From Psychrobacter arenosus (lineage in GTDB: Bacteria > Pseudomonadota > Gammaproteobacteria > Pseudomonadales > Moraxellaceae): 64,000 nt of DNA. The stretch spans positions 2,976,001-3,040,000 of the forward strand of contig NZ_LR884459.1 in NCBI RefSeq assembly GCF_904848165.1, read 5' to 3'. This document shows, piece after piece, positions 1 through 8,412 of this stretch (its first letter is position 1; each line of letters starts with the position of its first letter). The translations under genes were made by a program, and so were the position numbers. Under the pieces are notes generated by a model. It searched no databases. It was not told where the DNA came from and saw only the letters and a program-made list of their open reading frames with translations.

Positions 1-275
1 CAAAAGCGATTGAGCGTAACACCTGCCACTGTTTCGTCCCAGCCTGCATCGATGACTGCAACCCGAGCAATGTCAGAACCTTGCTCACTGACCGCACCTA
101 CACAGCCTAATACCACATCATCAACTTGTGAAGTATCTAAATTATTACGCTCTTTTAGTGCTTTTAATAGGCCGCGAACGAGCCAAATAGGAGTGACTTG
201 ATTTAATGCGCCGCCTGCTTTACCTTTACCGCGTGGCGTACGTACATAATCGTAGATATAAGCTGTCTCAGTCAT
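1..275 (-). CDS. Acetyl-CoA C-acetyltransferase (thiolase), N-terminal part, cut by window edge
   Basis: Only the first 91 codons are in the window; the gene runs off the left edge. The visible protein begins MTETAYIYDYVRTPRGKGK and continues through a DDVVLGCVG segment to VTLNRF, followed by a partial codon TG-. This is the classic thiolase N-domain, and the partial codon sits where the nucleophilic cysteine (NRFC) is expected. Thiolases cleave 3-ketoacyl-CoA, or condense acetyl-CoA, in the cytoplasm. The gene lies about 100 bp downstream of the acyl-CoA dehydrogenase on the same strand, so the two are probably one beta-oxidation operon. The family is certain; substrate chain length cannot be told from this fragment. 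Confidence 0.88.
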   Translation of the reverse strand, partial: MTETAYIYDYVRTPRGKGKAGGALNQVTPIWLVRGLLKALKERNNLDTSQVDDVVLGCVGAVSEQGSDIARVAVIDAGWDETVAGVTLNRF

Positions 276-376
276 GAAAATCCCTTTCTATATTGATTGA
301 ATTTTGAGTAAAGTTGAATGTTGAAGAGAAAGCTTTCTCTTCACGTTTAATTAACAAGATAAATTATGGTCGTCGT

Positions 377-1528
377 TTACATAAAGCGTGATGCAAGCTC
401 TTTCATTATTTCATTAGTACCGCCGTAGATTTTTTGCACACGAGCATCAGCGTACAATCGCGCAATTGGGTACTCTTTCATATACCCATAACCACCGAAC
501 AACTGTAAGCACTCATCTATAACATCGCACTGCTTCTGCGTAACGTAATATTTAATTAATGAGGCATGGGGTACAGATAGTTTATTTTCTAATAAGGCTT
601 CGACAGCCGCATCACACATAGTTCGGCAAGCAAGATAGTCCGCATAGTTTTCTGCCATTTTGAAACGCGTATTTTGGAACTTCCAAATTGGCTTACCAAA
701 GGCTTCGCGTTGTTTAACGTAGTCCAGAGTCAGTTCGATAGCTAAGCGCATTGCTCCTACACCAGTTAGTGCAATGATTAAACGCTCGCGTGGTAACTCT
801 TGCATTAATTGGATAAAGCCCATGCCCTCTACCGTACCTAATAAATTCTTTTGAGGAACACGCATATTAGTAAAATGTAGCTCTGAAGTGTCTTGTGCAG
901 ATAATCCAATCTTATTTAAGTTACGGCCTCTGCCAAATCCTTCTGTCTTATCAGTCTCAACGACTATAAGCGAAACTCCCTGAGCTCCTTTTGAGCGATC
1001 AGTTTTACACGCAATTACTACTAAATTAGCCAACTGTCCATTGGTAATAAAAGTCTTTGAACCATTAATAATGTAATCATCACCATCTTTCACTGCGTAT
1101 GTTTGAATATTTTGTAGATCCGAGCCTGTTCCTGGTTCAGTCATAGCGATAGCAGCGATGTACTCACCTGTTGCCATCTTAGACAACCATTCTTTCTTTT
1201 GTTCTTCAGTACCGTGGTGCAAGATATAAGGTGCAACGATACCCGAATGGATTAAACCACCAAACCCAGCTTGGTTTGCTTGAGATTGTGCATACAACAA
1301 CGCTGCTTCATGGCCGAAATTGCCACCGCCACCGCCATACTCTTCTGGCATAGAGGCACATAGAAAGCCCATCTCACCAGCTTCTTCCCAAGCAGAGCGA
1401 TCAACTAATCCATTCTCGCGCCACTTCTCGTCATATTTTTCCCAAGACTGAAACATTTTAAGAGCACTGCCGTAAACCATTTGGTGTTCTTCGCTCATCC
1501 ACTTAGGTTTGAAATGTTCGATACTCAT
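377..1528 (-). CDS. Acyl-CoA dehydrogenase family protein
   Basis: A 383-aa flavoprotein of usual family length that oxidises an acyl-CoA to the 2-enoyl-CoA. The FAD/substrate-binding signature IAMTEPGTGSDLQ is in the middle domain and is followed by INGSKTFITNG. The C-terminal helical domain has KREAFGKPIWKFQ, LQLFGGYGYMKEYP and the YGGTNEIM stretch with the usual catalytic glutamate position. It is co-oriented with the thiolase downstream, and a TetR-type regulator is divergent upstream, a common arrangement for fatty-acid or branched-chain acyl-CoA catabolism. The start at 1528 gives an N-terminus that aligns with the family. The exact acyl substrate is not determinable. Confidence 0.92.
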   Translation of the reverse strand: MSIEHFKPKWMSEEHQMVYGSALKMFQSWEKYDEKWRENGLVDRSAWEEAGEMGFLCASMPEEYGGGGGNFGHEAALLYAQSQANQAGFGGLIHSGIVAPYILHHGTEEQKKEWLSKMATGEYIAAIAMTEPGTGSDLQNIQTYAVKDGDDYIINGSKTFITNGQLANLVVIACKTDRSKGAQGVSLIVVETDKTEGFGRGRNLNKIGLSAQDTSELHFTNMRVPQKNLLGTVEGMGFIQLMQELPRERLIIALTGVGAMRLAIELTLDYVKQREAFGKPIWKFQNTRFKMAENYADYLACRTMCDAAVEALLENKLSVPHASLIKYYVTQKQCDVIDECLQLFGGYGYMKEYPIARLYADARVQKIYGGTNEIMKELASRFM

Positions 1529-1841
1529 GTGTTATTTCCTAAATCTTTAACTGTTTATTAAAAAGAAGTAACTATAAATGCGAGAATATATAAATATAAA
1601 ATATATAGTAATAGGTATTACCATAGAGAATAGATTTGTAAATACCGCTGCTATGTGACTTCACTGGTTGTATAGTAGGAGATTGAAACTATCTTTTCAA
1701 TGAATTAAAATACAATAGTAACGTTAATTACTATAAGTTATTATTAATTAATTAATTAATTAGATAAACTAAATTAAAATCATAAATTTTTTTGCTAATT
1801 ATGAAAGTTCATAAAAGTAGAGATAAAGAGGCATTTTCATT
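1529..1841. other. Divergent intergenic region with TTAA simple repeat
   Basis: A very AT-rich region between the acyl-CoA dehydrogenase and the TetR gene. It contains a short tandem run of TTAA/ATTA units around 1744-1764. It presumably carries both promoters and the TetR operator, but I could not pick out a clear dyad. Confidence 0.5.
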
Positions 1842-2519
1842 ATGAAACATCAAGCCATTAATAAGCTTAAACATGACAAAGATACTTACGAGTTTTGTAG
1901 GGCGCATACAGAAAATGAAAATCCAGATATACCAATATTATCAAAAATGTGTAGTTCTACATTAGATGATATTGAGAAAGCAGTTATTGATTTATTTTCC
2001 AGCTATGATTGTAATAGAGTGACTATGAAGCTAGTAGCAATAGAAGCTAATGTATCGCTGCAAACTATATATAAGTATTTTGGAAATAAGCAGATGCTTA
2101 TTTGTACTATTGTTAATCGAGTACTTGAACGATTATCTAAGCGAATGATTGATTCTTTATACGGTATCGATAGCATAAAAGAACGATTACGTAAAACTTT
2201 ATGGGTTTGCTTTGATTTTGTAGACAATTATCCAAAAGTTATTATGGTAATTTCAACGGCAGTGCCAGCTTCACATTATCGAAGCATTGCTATTTATGAA
2301 AATAAAGAATTGATTGAAGCTTTCTTAGCCTTATTGGCAGATGGTCAGAGTAGCGGTATACTTAATGATAGAGTACCGCTATATGTATTGCATGATATGT
2401 TTATGGGTTTTATCAGTCGCTTAGGATTTATGCATATTATTCGTGGCAAGTCTACTCCAATTAATGAGCAGTTTAACGCCCTATTTGATATATTATGGCG
2501 AGGTCTGGCTAAACATTAA
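1842..2519 (+). CDS. TetR/AcrR family transcriptional regulator
   Basis: A 225-aa protein. A TetR-type helix-turn-helix lies at about residues 45-95 (VTMKLVAIEANVSLQTIYKYFGNKQ split over the recognition helix), preceded by an unusually long, polar N-terminal extension of about 40 residues. The C-terminal ligand-binding part is helical (VCFDFVDNYPKVIMVIS). A purine-rich GAGG lies 12 nt before the ATG. It is divergent from the acyl-CoA dehydrogenase, so it probably represses that operon in response to an acyl-CoA; this is inference from context. The gene is AT-rich, like the mobile region that follows. Confidence 0.85.
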   Translation: MKHQAINKLKHDKDTYEFCRAHTENENPDIPILSKMCSSTLDDIEKAVIDLFSSYDCNRVTMKLVAIEANVSLQTIYKYFGNKQMLICTIVNRVLERLSKRMIDSLYGIDSIKERLRKTLWVCFDFVDNYPKVIMVISTAVPASHYRSIAIYENKELIEAFLALLADGQSSGILNDRVPLYVLHDMFMGFISRLGFMHIIRGKSTPINEQFNALFDILWRGLAKH

Positions 2520-2707
2520 ATTATAAAAAAATCCTCAATAAAAATTATAGAAAATCAATTTAAAAATGATACGATAATGATTTATTATCATATTAAGTAT
2601 CTTGGTAACTAGATAAGAATTTCGAGGTAATTTATGTGTTTATATTTTTATAAATGAGATGTAATCATGTCAAACGTACTAAATGCAAAAAAAATATAAC
2701 CCATTAA

Positions 2708-2773
2708 TTAGACTTTAGAGCGCAAGTGATTAGAATCTTAAAGCAGAGTGGCATGAGTATTTTTCGAGCCTAG
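2708..2773 (+). pseudogene. IS630-like transposase N-terminal fragment
   Basis: The plus-strand frame reads LDFRAQVIRILKQSGMSIFRA and then a stop. The residues DFRAQVI, KQS and MSI match the N-terminus of the IS630-like remnant at 13366-13616 (ADF-stop-AQVIKSVKQSDMSIRQA). Only about 21 codons survive, so this is a decayed scrap. Confidence 0.5.
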
Positions 2774-2794
2774 ATTTTCTGTGATATTCTTATA

Positions 2795-2980
2795 TTAGAC
2801 TTCTTGCAAAAGTAATAAATTAATCTCGAAATTAACAAGACTGGCGAACAGCTTCATTCCAAGATCATAACGCTGACGATGATTGCGGTATCTATGAGTA
2901 ACGATCTTGAAGATCTTAATTAATCCTATTTTGTGCTCAACTGTGATCCAGTATTTATCAGCTAAAAACACGAGGTTTTA
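2795..2980 (-). pseudogene. IS5-family transposase C-terminal fragment
   Basis: The minus-strand frame reads FLADKYWITVEHKIG, then LIKIFKIVTHRYRNHRQRY, then LFASLVNFEINLLLLQEV and a stop at 2795-2797. The VEHKIG...RYRNHRQRY...LVNFEIN tail is the typical end of an IS5-type DDE transposase. The frame meets stops immediately upstream, so catalytic domain and start are gone. Confidence 0.7.
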
Positions 2981-3012
2981 GCATTATTGGGACCATTACT
3001 GAGTAACGCTAA

Positions 3013-3573
3013 ATGTTTATTGAGAATCATAAAGCTGCATTATTGAATGCTGAGGCTAGTGTAGAGCAATATATGGATAATGGTGTGGTGGTAGACAGTG
3101 AGGGTTATTTATCCGTAATGCTGCCGATGACTAGAAATACTATTGCTTTAAAGTTTGCAGAAAACGACCCTGCTGTTGCAGAGATGGTAGCTCATGCTTT
3201 CACTATGTTTGAAAAACTCTGTACCAGCGATCAAGCATATGCTTTTTATCATAAGATGATTGAGTCCCCTAAGCTTTATGATCGCGTAATGCAGTTTATT
3301 GCTATGATGCTGATGACTAATGAACCATTAGGGACGCTTGCTCTAAGCAAGGGAGTTGATAAAAAGCATGGAAAGCTATTAAGCGATATTCGCTTAGTCG
3401 GTGAGATTTTTGGGTTTTACGACAAAGAGACCAAAGTTTATAAAGATGGTATTACGCGAACAGAGCATCTTAATGGAACGACTAAAGAGCTAATACTTCC
3501 ACCTGAAATAGTATTATTGCTCATGTGCTACTACATAAACGGACAGCGTGTGATGACTATGATGCCATGGTGA
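3013..3573 (+). CDS. Hypothetical protein, 186 aa, in mobile region
   Basis: I do not recognise this protein. It begins MFIENHKAALLNAEASVEQY and has no signal peptide or clear membrane segment. It is methionine-rich in the middle (RVMQFIAMMLMTNEP) and at the end (RVMTMMPW). A lysine-rich turn (SKGVDKKHGKLLSDIR) is followed by a short beta-like part. No convincing ribosome-binding site precedes the ATG, but the frame is long for such AT-rich DNA and the composition looks protein-like. It lies alone among transposase fragments and downstream of the recombinase trio, so it may be cargo of the mobile element. Confidence 0.5.
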   Translation: MFIENHKAALLNAEASVEQYMDNGVVVDSEGYLSVMLPMTRNTIALKFAENDPAVAEMVAHAFTMFEKLCTSDQAYAFYHKMIESPKLYDRVMQFIAMMLMTNEPLGTLALSKGVDKKHGKLLSDIRLVGEIFGFYDKETKVYKDGITRTEHLNGTTKELILPPEIVLLLMCYYINGQRVMTMMPW

Positions 3574-4068
3574 GGATGCTCTACAAATCTTGGTGCAGCT
3601 TCAAGTAAGTAGGTGCTTGTTATTGAGAATGAGATGATGGGTACTCATGGAAATTTATTTATCAGTTTAATAATTAACCATGCAGATGCATGAGTAACTG
3701 AGTTAAGAATGATTACAGTCAAAGCAGCTATCAATTTTGACTGCTGCTTTGACTTCATTCTAAAAATCGGAACAAACGAAAAGGCTTCGTACTTTCAATA
3801 AGCTAAAATAATAATGGAGTTATATCAGCTTTTCTAAGATTAATTTTCTTAGTAATAACTTCTAAATTGATTCTTTCTGACATTAGTTCACTCGTTATCG
3901 TATTTAGCGCTTGTGAGATTTCTCCATCCATCGTATGAGGTTCAGAATTGCAATAGTTATATTTTGCAATTGTTGGAGAAAGGACTCTTGTATAAATCCG
4001 TATTACCTCTTAACAAGAGATTGCCTGCAAAAGTCCCAAGTTTAGGTATACGAATTTGACAACATAGG
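3574..4068. other. Non-coding stretch between orphan ORF and IS3 remnant
   Basis: No supported gene. It contains an imperfect inverted repeat at 3707-3760: 12-bp perfect arms AGTCAAAGCAGC/GCTGCTTTGACT plus outer GAATGA/TCATTC. A minus-strand 42-codon frame at 3803-3931 has no start context and resembles nothing I know. Confidence 0.5.
3707..3760. repeat. Inverted repeat / hairpin
   Basis: Arms AGTCAAAGCAGC (3717-3728) and GCTGCTTTGACT (3743-3754) are perfectly complementary around a 14-nt loop. Outer GAATGA/TCATTC pairs after a small bulge. No T-run follows on either side, so it is not a standard terminator. It may be an element end or the terminator of a lost gene. Confidence 0.5.
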
Positions 4069-4416
4069 TCAGTTTGGATAAATTGATTTATTGTGATCTG
4101 AGTTAGTGGTCACTTTAAACTTCTTATGACGCTTGCATTTGATGTCATACTCTTCTTTAATACTTTTGACCATGTACTTGCTAATCTTGTGCCCTTGAGC
4201 GGTTATATGGGCTTGTAGACGCTCATAGCCATAGCGCTCTTTCGTCTCAGTATGAGCGGCATTAACCAATAATAGGCAGTGGTTACGATGTATTTGCTGA
4301 TTACTGATATCACGAGTTATCCAGTCATAGTAGCTGGATGGTTGAACCTCTAAAACAGCACACATCCGAGTAATACTAAAAAGTCGCTGATTGACTTTGA
4401 TAAAGGTGTACTTCAC
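4069..4416 (-). pseudogene. IS3-family transposase OrfB, truncated
   Basis: The GTG start overlaps the OrfA stop (TAGTG). The 115-aa product has the HTH_21-type N-terminal domain of IS3 OrfB (MCAVLEVQPSSYYDW, ERYGYERLQAHI). It ends just after the KVTTNSDHN linker, so the whole DDE catalytic domain is missing. It cannot be active and marks a deletion boundary near 4069. Confidence 0.85.
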
Positions 4417-4712
4417 TAACCGTTTTTCGCGAAGTACGCAGTGGCCTTTTCTAATATCTCACTCTCCTCTTCAGCTATCTTGAGCTTACGCTTGAGTTGT
4501 TTATTATCTTCTATCAGCGCCATGAGCTCAGGATCATACTGTTTGGTGCCCTTAAGCTTGCTCTGTTTGGCTTTATTCTGCCAGTTGGTTCGTGTCTGCA
4601 TCGGTATGCCAAGCTTTCTTGCTGCTGCGCTGATATTGCCATTATGCTCAGCTATGCTTTTGACAGCTTCTGCTTTGAACTCTTCACTGTATCGTGCGGT
4701 TTTTTTAGTCAT
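4416..4712 (-). CDS. IS3-family transposase OrfA
   Basis: A 98-aa OrfA with an HTH_Tnp_1 helix-turn-helix (YSEEFKAEAVKSIAEHNGN, AARKLGIP) followed by a leucine-zipper-like coiled coil (LIEDNKQLKRKLKIAEEESEI). It is complete, but its OrfB partner is truncated, so the element is dead unless complemented in trans. It sits directly downstream of the recombinase trio, in the same orientation. Confidence 0.88.
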   Translation of the reverse strand: MTKKTARYSEEFKAEAVKSIAEHNGNISAAARKLGIPMQTRTNWQNKAKQSKLKGTKQYDPELMALIEDNKQLKRKLKIAEEESEILEKATAYFAKNG

Positions 4713-4881
4713 GGTAAACTTTTTATCGAGTTGTTAGTTTACCAAGTTTTATTCTACGGTTTCTTCAGTATACCTCAATCAAATTAAGCCGCTAAAAAAT
4801 CGAGAGTTATTATCTAAGATTTTAAACATATGATTATCAATGATATCAGTTGTAAAGCGTCATTAGAAACTAGATTCCTTC

Positions 4882-7800
4882 TCAATTAATCTCAAGCTCC
4901 TCATCACAAACCATCATGATATGGACAAGGAATCTTAATACAGGTGAAAACTGCCACTTTGCATGCTGTTTATAGCTGTCACTCTTAATGCCTAAGTGAA
5001 CTGACGTTCCTAAAGTGCTTGGCACCAACTTACAACCATCAAACTCTTTCTTGTTGCACAATTTTAATAATAAATCTTGATTACCTTTGATAAGCCAGTA
5101 ACTACTAGGAAGCAATTTAACCGCTATTTTCATTAAGCGTGTTAAATGGGCATACTCGTTTTTGGTAAACACAAGATTAGGCGTTGTAACAGTCAGCTTA
5201 TGACTTGCAGTCGTAATAAACCATTGCCAGTTCGTTAGACTATTTTCTCTAAGGATTAGGGCATTAGTATATAAGATACTTAGTAGGCTAAGATCTTGAT
5301 GAGTCTGTATGTTTAGAGGGCTTAACACTGGAGTATTTGAGGCATCAACTTTTACAAACCTTGGAGCGCCTCTAATGGTCTTTAAATGAGTTACTTTAAC
5401 GGCACGTTCGCCAATTTTCATGGCATCTTTAATGGTAATATTTACCTGATGTGCTGCATCAGCTGTTGAAACACCAGTATCTGCAACTTCTAAAAACCTC
5501 ACTACAGAATTAAGGCTGTAACGCTGTAATAACTGCTTGGCCTTTTTCCGGTTAACACTATCAATCGTTTTATTTTGTTTATCTTCAATAGCGAAGCTCG
5601 GCGATTTACGATATTGATGATCTAATATCTTTTTAAATAACAGCTTCCGAGCACTGATTAGTTTTAAATACTCATCTTCAATAAGAGCATTATTCTCTTT
5701 TAATTGTTTTTTGGTAATAGATGTTAACTGATTAAAGACAGCCACAGGCAAATTAAGCTTGGCGGTACTTAATTGATAAGTTGCCATCAGCATGGCGATA
5801 TGGTTGTAGTACTCAAAGCCTCTTTGCGGTGATAAATGTCCTACTAAACCAGATAAGGCATACCACTTGGATGCAGTGACTGTAGTTTCACCTAGCAGGC
5901 CTTTTTTAATACGGTCAACATCTTCACTATTATAGTCTGTTAATGCCTCGACCATAGCCATAGGGCCATTCAAGACCAGTGATAGGTTACTAATCGCAGT
6001 ATGCCTAAAGCCATGTAAAGTATGGTTAGGAGCCGTGCTATCGTCAGAGACATCCTTCAAAACCCTTCTTAGTAACTCTAACGGTAAGGAAGCATCAATA
6101 ACGGTAGGTGAGATGGACAAAGTAAAAATGAATTTATTCGGGTTATTACCAATATGAGTGGATATATAATTTTTAAATAGCTCAAGTTCAGCGGGCTTAA
6201 GCAAGGCAAATACAGGACAACGCCTATTACTCCCTTGTGTTTTTAAAGATCGATATTGATTGGGACGAATGACAATAGATGGCTGGTCACTTGATCGACC
6301 TTCTACATCAATATAGCGTAAGCCTAAAAGCTCTTTCTTACGCATTCCAGTGCGATAGAGTAGGATAAAAAATAATTTAAATATGTCTTTCTCAAGAAGT
6401 GGCAATGAGTGATCTAATTGTTCAATGATGGCTTTAAAGGCTTGAGGAGAGATAAGTTCAGAGCGCACTCGTCGATAGCTGCCTGCTTGAGAGATGGTCA
6501 CGGGAGCTAAGGCATATTTCTCGACCGCAAGTTGGTGCATGCGCTGATATAAATTAGCAGATTGGTTCACAGCTTTATTGCCTCGCTCCACCATTTTATA
6601 CTCAAGGATATCCTCGTATAACTCCTCAAAGTCTTCCTCAGACCATGACTCTAGTGACTGCCCAACCGTAAAATATAGCCATTCATAGCCAATCGAACCT
6701 ATATATTTCTTAATTGAGTCATGATTGGGTGCCTTTTTTTGATTTAAGAGGCTGTAAACCCAGTTGATTAGAATATTTTCACTTAAGTCATCATACTGCT
6801 TGCATAGTCTCAATAGTCTTGAATTAAGACTCAACATTGGCTTCCATAATGTCGAAGCCAGATTTAACCTTTTGAAATCTAAGGGACAAGTAAGATAAGG
6901 TGGGATTTTCTTATAGCCTAAAGCATTCTTTGGTAGTGGTGGTTTATGCTTATCGGAAAATTCAAAAGCCCTAAAAATCTTCGCAATCAAATCAGACTTT
7001 CGGACTTGAGCTTTAGTAAATCTTGCCGATAGATTACTGTCTTCTAAATTTGCTGCCTTTGAATTAGATATGGATGCTAGTGTGGATTCTAGGACAATAT
7101 CATTTAGATTGTATGTAATCCGTGGATTTGCTCTAAACGTACTGTCTAAAAAGGCATCAAAATCTTCTTTTGGTAAGCCAGTGGTATTTTGTCTGCCTTT
7201 TAAGATACTAACAGACGCTTGATCCATACTCACTGATGGCAACATCTCCCAGTGATAGCTAGCATACTTTAGCAATCTCGTTAATGGAGGTGCTTCTATA
7301 GCTGCAGCCTCTAATACAGGTTGTAAGACTGGAGTAATTAAGGATTTAAGACTTTGCCTAGATATTTTTTGCAACAGCTGCTGTCGGTTTTCTGCGTCTA
7401 TTTTAGATTTCAGCTTTAACAGCCAACATTGGCTCATTTGATCTAAGATGACTTGTTGGGTGTTAAACATTTGCTCATTTGCGCCAATACGCTCGTTACC
7501 ATAGCTTTTATGCTCATAACGTACAGACATTAAAAGTCTCTCGTTTATAAAGGGCCCAATGATATTTGGGCTATTTATGAGTGCTAGTAACCATGCTTTT
7601 AAGACCGCTTTGTCATTAATCCCGCCATACACTATGCCTGAGAATAATAGCCAGCCAATAATTTGTGATTCAGAGTAATCCTCTCCACCATTTTTGAACG
7701 ACTCAGCCACCTGAAACCAATATTTATTGACTGCTTTGACAATACTATTTAATTGCTTTCCGTAATAAACCCAAGCCGCATCATAGCTGTAAGGGTTTAG

Positions 7801-8412
7801 CTTTATTTTTTTAGGAGCAGTGATTGCGGGGTAATAGTGTTCAGCCAGCATAAAGCTTGTATTCTGGAAGTCAATAAAATCAGTAACGATCTGCCAAGCC
7901 TTTTGAATTTGCTTATCATTCTTACATAATCCATTGATATGATTTTTAGCATAGTCCTTAAACTCACCAAACGCTTTTGATGAAAGAGGTGTAATTTTTG
8001 CTTCGAACTCTTTTTTATGAGCTGTGAAGGTCTCAATCCACTCATGAACATTATATAGCTTACTGTTATACGGTATTAAAGCATTCCCACGCTCTATAGG
8101 CTCAAACGTCATTTTTATTGACTGAAGGTAATAGTGATGGACAGACTTTAGCTTATTCAAACTACTGTTAGTCTGCTGGCGATTATTATCGCTTTTTAAT
8201 AGCTTCTGTTTATCTTGCTGGGTTGATTGCTGCCGCAGTGACTCCCACTTGGTCTGTAGATCTGACAATAATTGATATCGAAACAGCTGATTACCTAATC
8301 CTGATTCAGGGTTTTCTATGACACTTGGCAGTAATACGTACTTTTTTCGCCGGCTATTATATTTAGCAAACTCTTTAGTGATGATAGGGATGTCTATCTC
8401 ATTTTTTTGCAT
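4882..8412 (-). CDS. gmtZ: Large tyrosine recombinase; third gene of recombinase trio (GmtZ-like)
   Basis: A 1176-aa protein, far longer than ordinary phage integrases (about 300-450 aa). The catalytic core of a tyrosine recombinase lies at about residues 640-880. It includes the first Arg box RTGMRKKELLGLRY (near 690), the HxxR box LHGFRHTAISNL (near 800), and the GH...Y box VGHLSPQRGFEYYNH with the presumed nucleophilic Tyr near 868. About 600 residues precede the core and about 300 follow it, with no domain I recognise. The start codon touches the last base of the upstream 822-aa gene, implying translational coupling. Size, order and partner genes match what I remember of the gamma-mobile-trio integrase GmtZ (VPA1269 family). 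The trio assignment is from memory; the recombinase call is from motifs. Confidence 0.8.
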   Translation of the reverse strand: MQKNEIDIPIITKEFAKYNSRRKKYVLLPSVIENPESGLGNQLFRYQLLSDLQTKWESLRQQSTQQDKQKLLKSDNNRQQTNSSLNKLKSVHHYYLQSIKMTFEPIERGNALIPYNSKLYNVHEWIETFTAHKKEFEAKITPLSSKAFGEFKDYAKNHINGLCKNDKQIQKAWQIVTDFIDFQNTSFMLAEHYYPAITAPKKIKLNPYSYDAAWVYYGKQLNSIVKAVNKYWFQVAESFKNGGEDYSESQIIGWLLFSGIVYGGINDKAVLKAWLLALINSPNIIGPFINERLLMSVRYEHKSYGNERIGANEQMFNTQQVILDQMSQCWLLKLKSKIDAENRQQLLQKISRQSLKSLITPVLQPVLEAAAIEAPPLTRLLKYASYHWEMLPSVSMDQASVSILKGRQNTTGLPKEDFDAFLDSTFRANPRITYNLNDIVLESTLASISNSKAANLEDSNLSARFTKAQVRKSDLIAKIFRAFEFSDKHKPPLPKNALGYKKIPPYLTCPLDFKRLNLASTLWKPMLSLNSRLLRLCKQYDDLSENILINWVYSLLNQKKAPNHDSIKKYIGSIGYEWLYFTVGQSLESWSEEDFEELYEDILEYKMVERGNKAVNQSANLYQRMHQLAVEKYALAPVTISQAGSYRRVRSELISPQAFKAIIEQLDHSLPLLEKDIFKLFFILLYRTGMRKKELLGLRYIDVEGRSSDQPSIVIRPNQYRSLKTQGSNRRCPVFALLKPAELELFKNYISTHIGNNPNKFIFTLSISPTVIDASLPLELLRRVLKDVSDDSTAPNHTLHGFRHTAISNLSLVLNGPMAMVEALTDYNSEDVDRIKKGLLGETTVTASKWYALSGLVGHLSPQRGFEYYNHIAMLMATYQLSTAKLNLPVAVFNQLTSITKKQLKENNALIEDEYLKLISARKLLFKKILDHQYRKSPSFAIEDKQNKTIDSVNRKKAKQLLQRYSLNSVVRFLEVADTGVSTADAAHQVNITIKDAMKIGERAVKVTHLKTIRGAPRFVKVDASNTPVLSPLNIQTHQDLSLLSILYTNALILRENSLTNWQWFITTASHKLTVTTPNLVFTKNEYAHLTRLMKIAVKLLPSSYWLIKGNQDLLLKLCNKKEFDGCKLVPSTLGTSVHLGIKSDSYKQHAKWQFSPVLRFLVHIMMVCDEELEIN

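Larger units (their letters stand above)
2520..3012. other. Intergenic region holding transposase debris
   Basis: A gene-poor AT-rich stretch at the left edge of the mobile region. It contains an IS630-like N-terminal fragment (2708-2773, plus strand) and an IS5-like C-terminal fragment (2795-2980, minus strand), listed separately. No intact gene is visible. Confidence 0.6.

Noticed and set aside
3803-3931. Minus-strand 42-codon frame ending KADITPLLF
   Set aside because: No ribosome site, no recognised similarity, and it lies in decayed DNA; coding-like residues continue upstream without a start, so at best a fragment.
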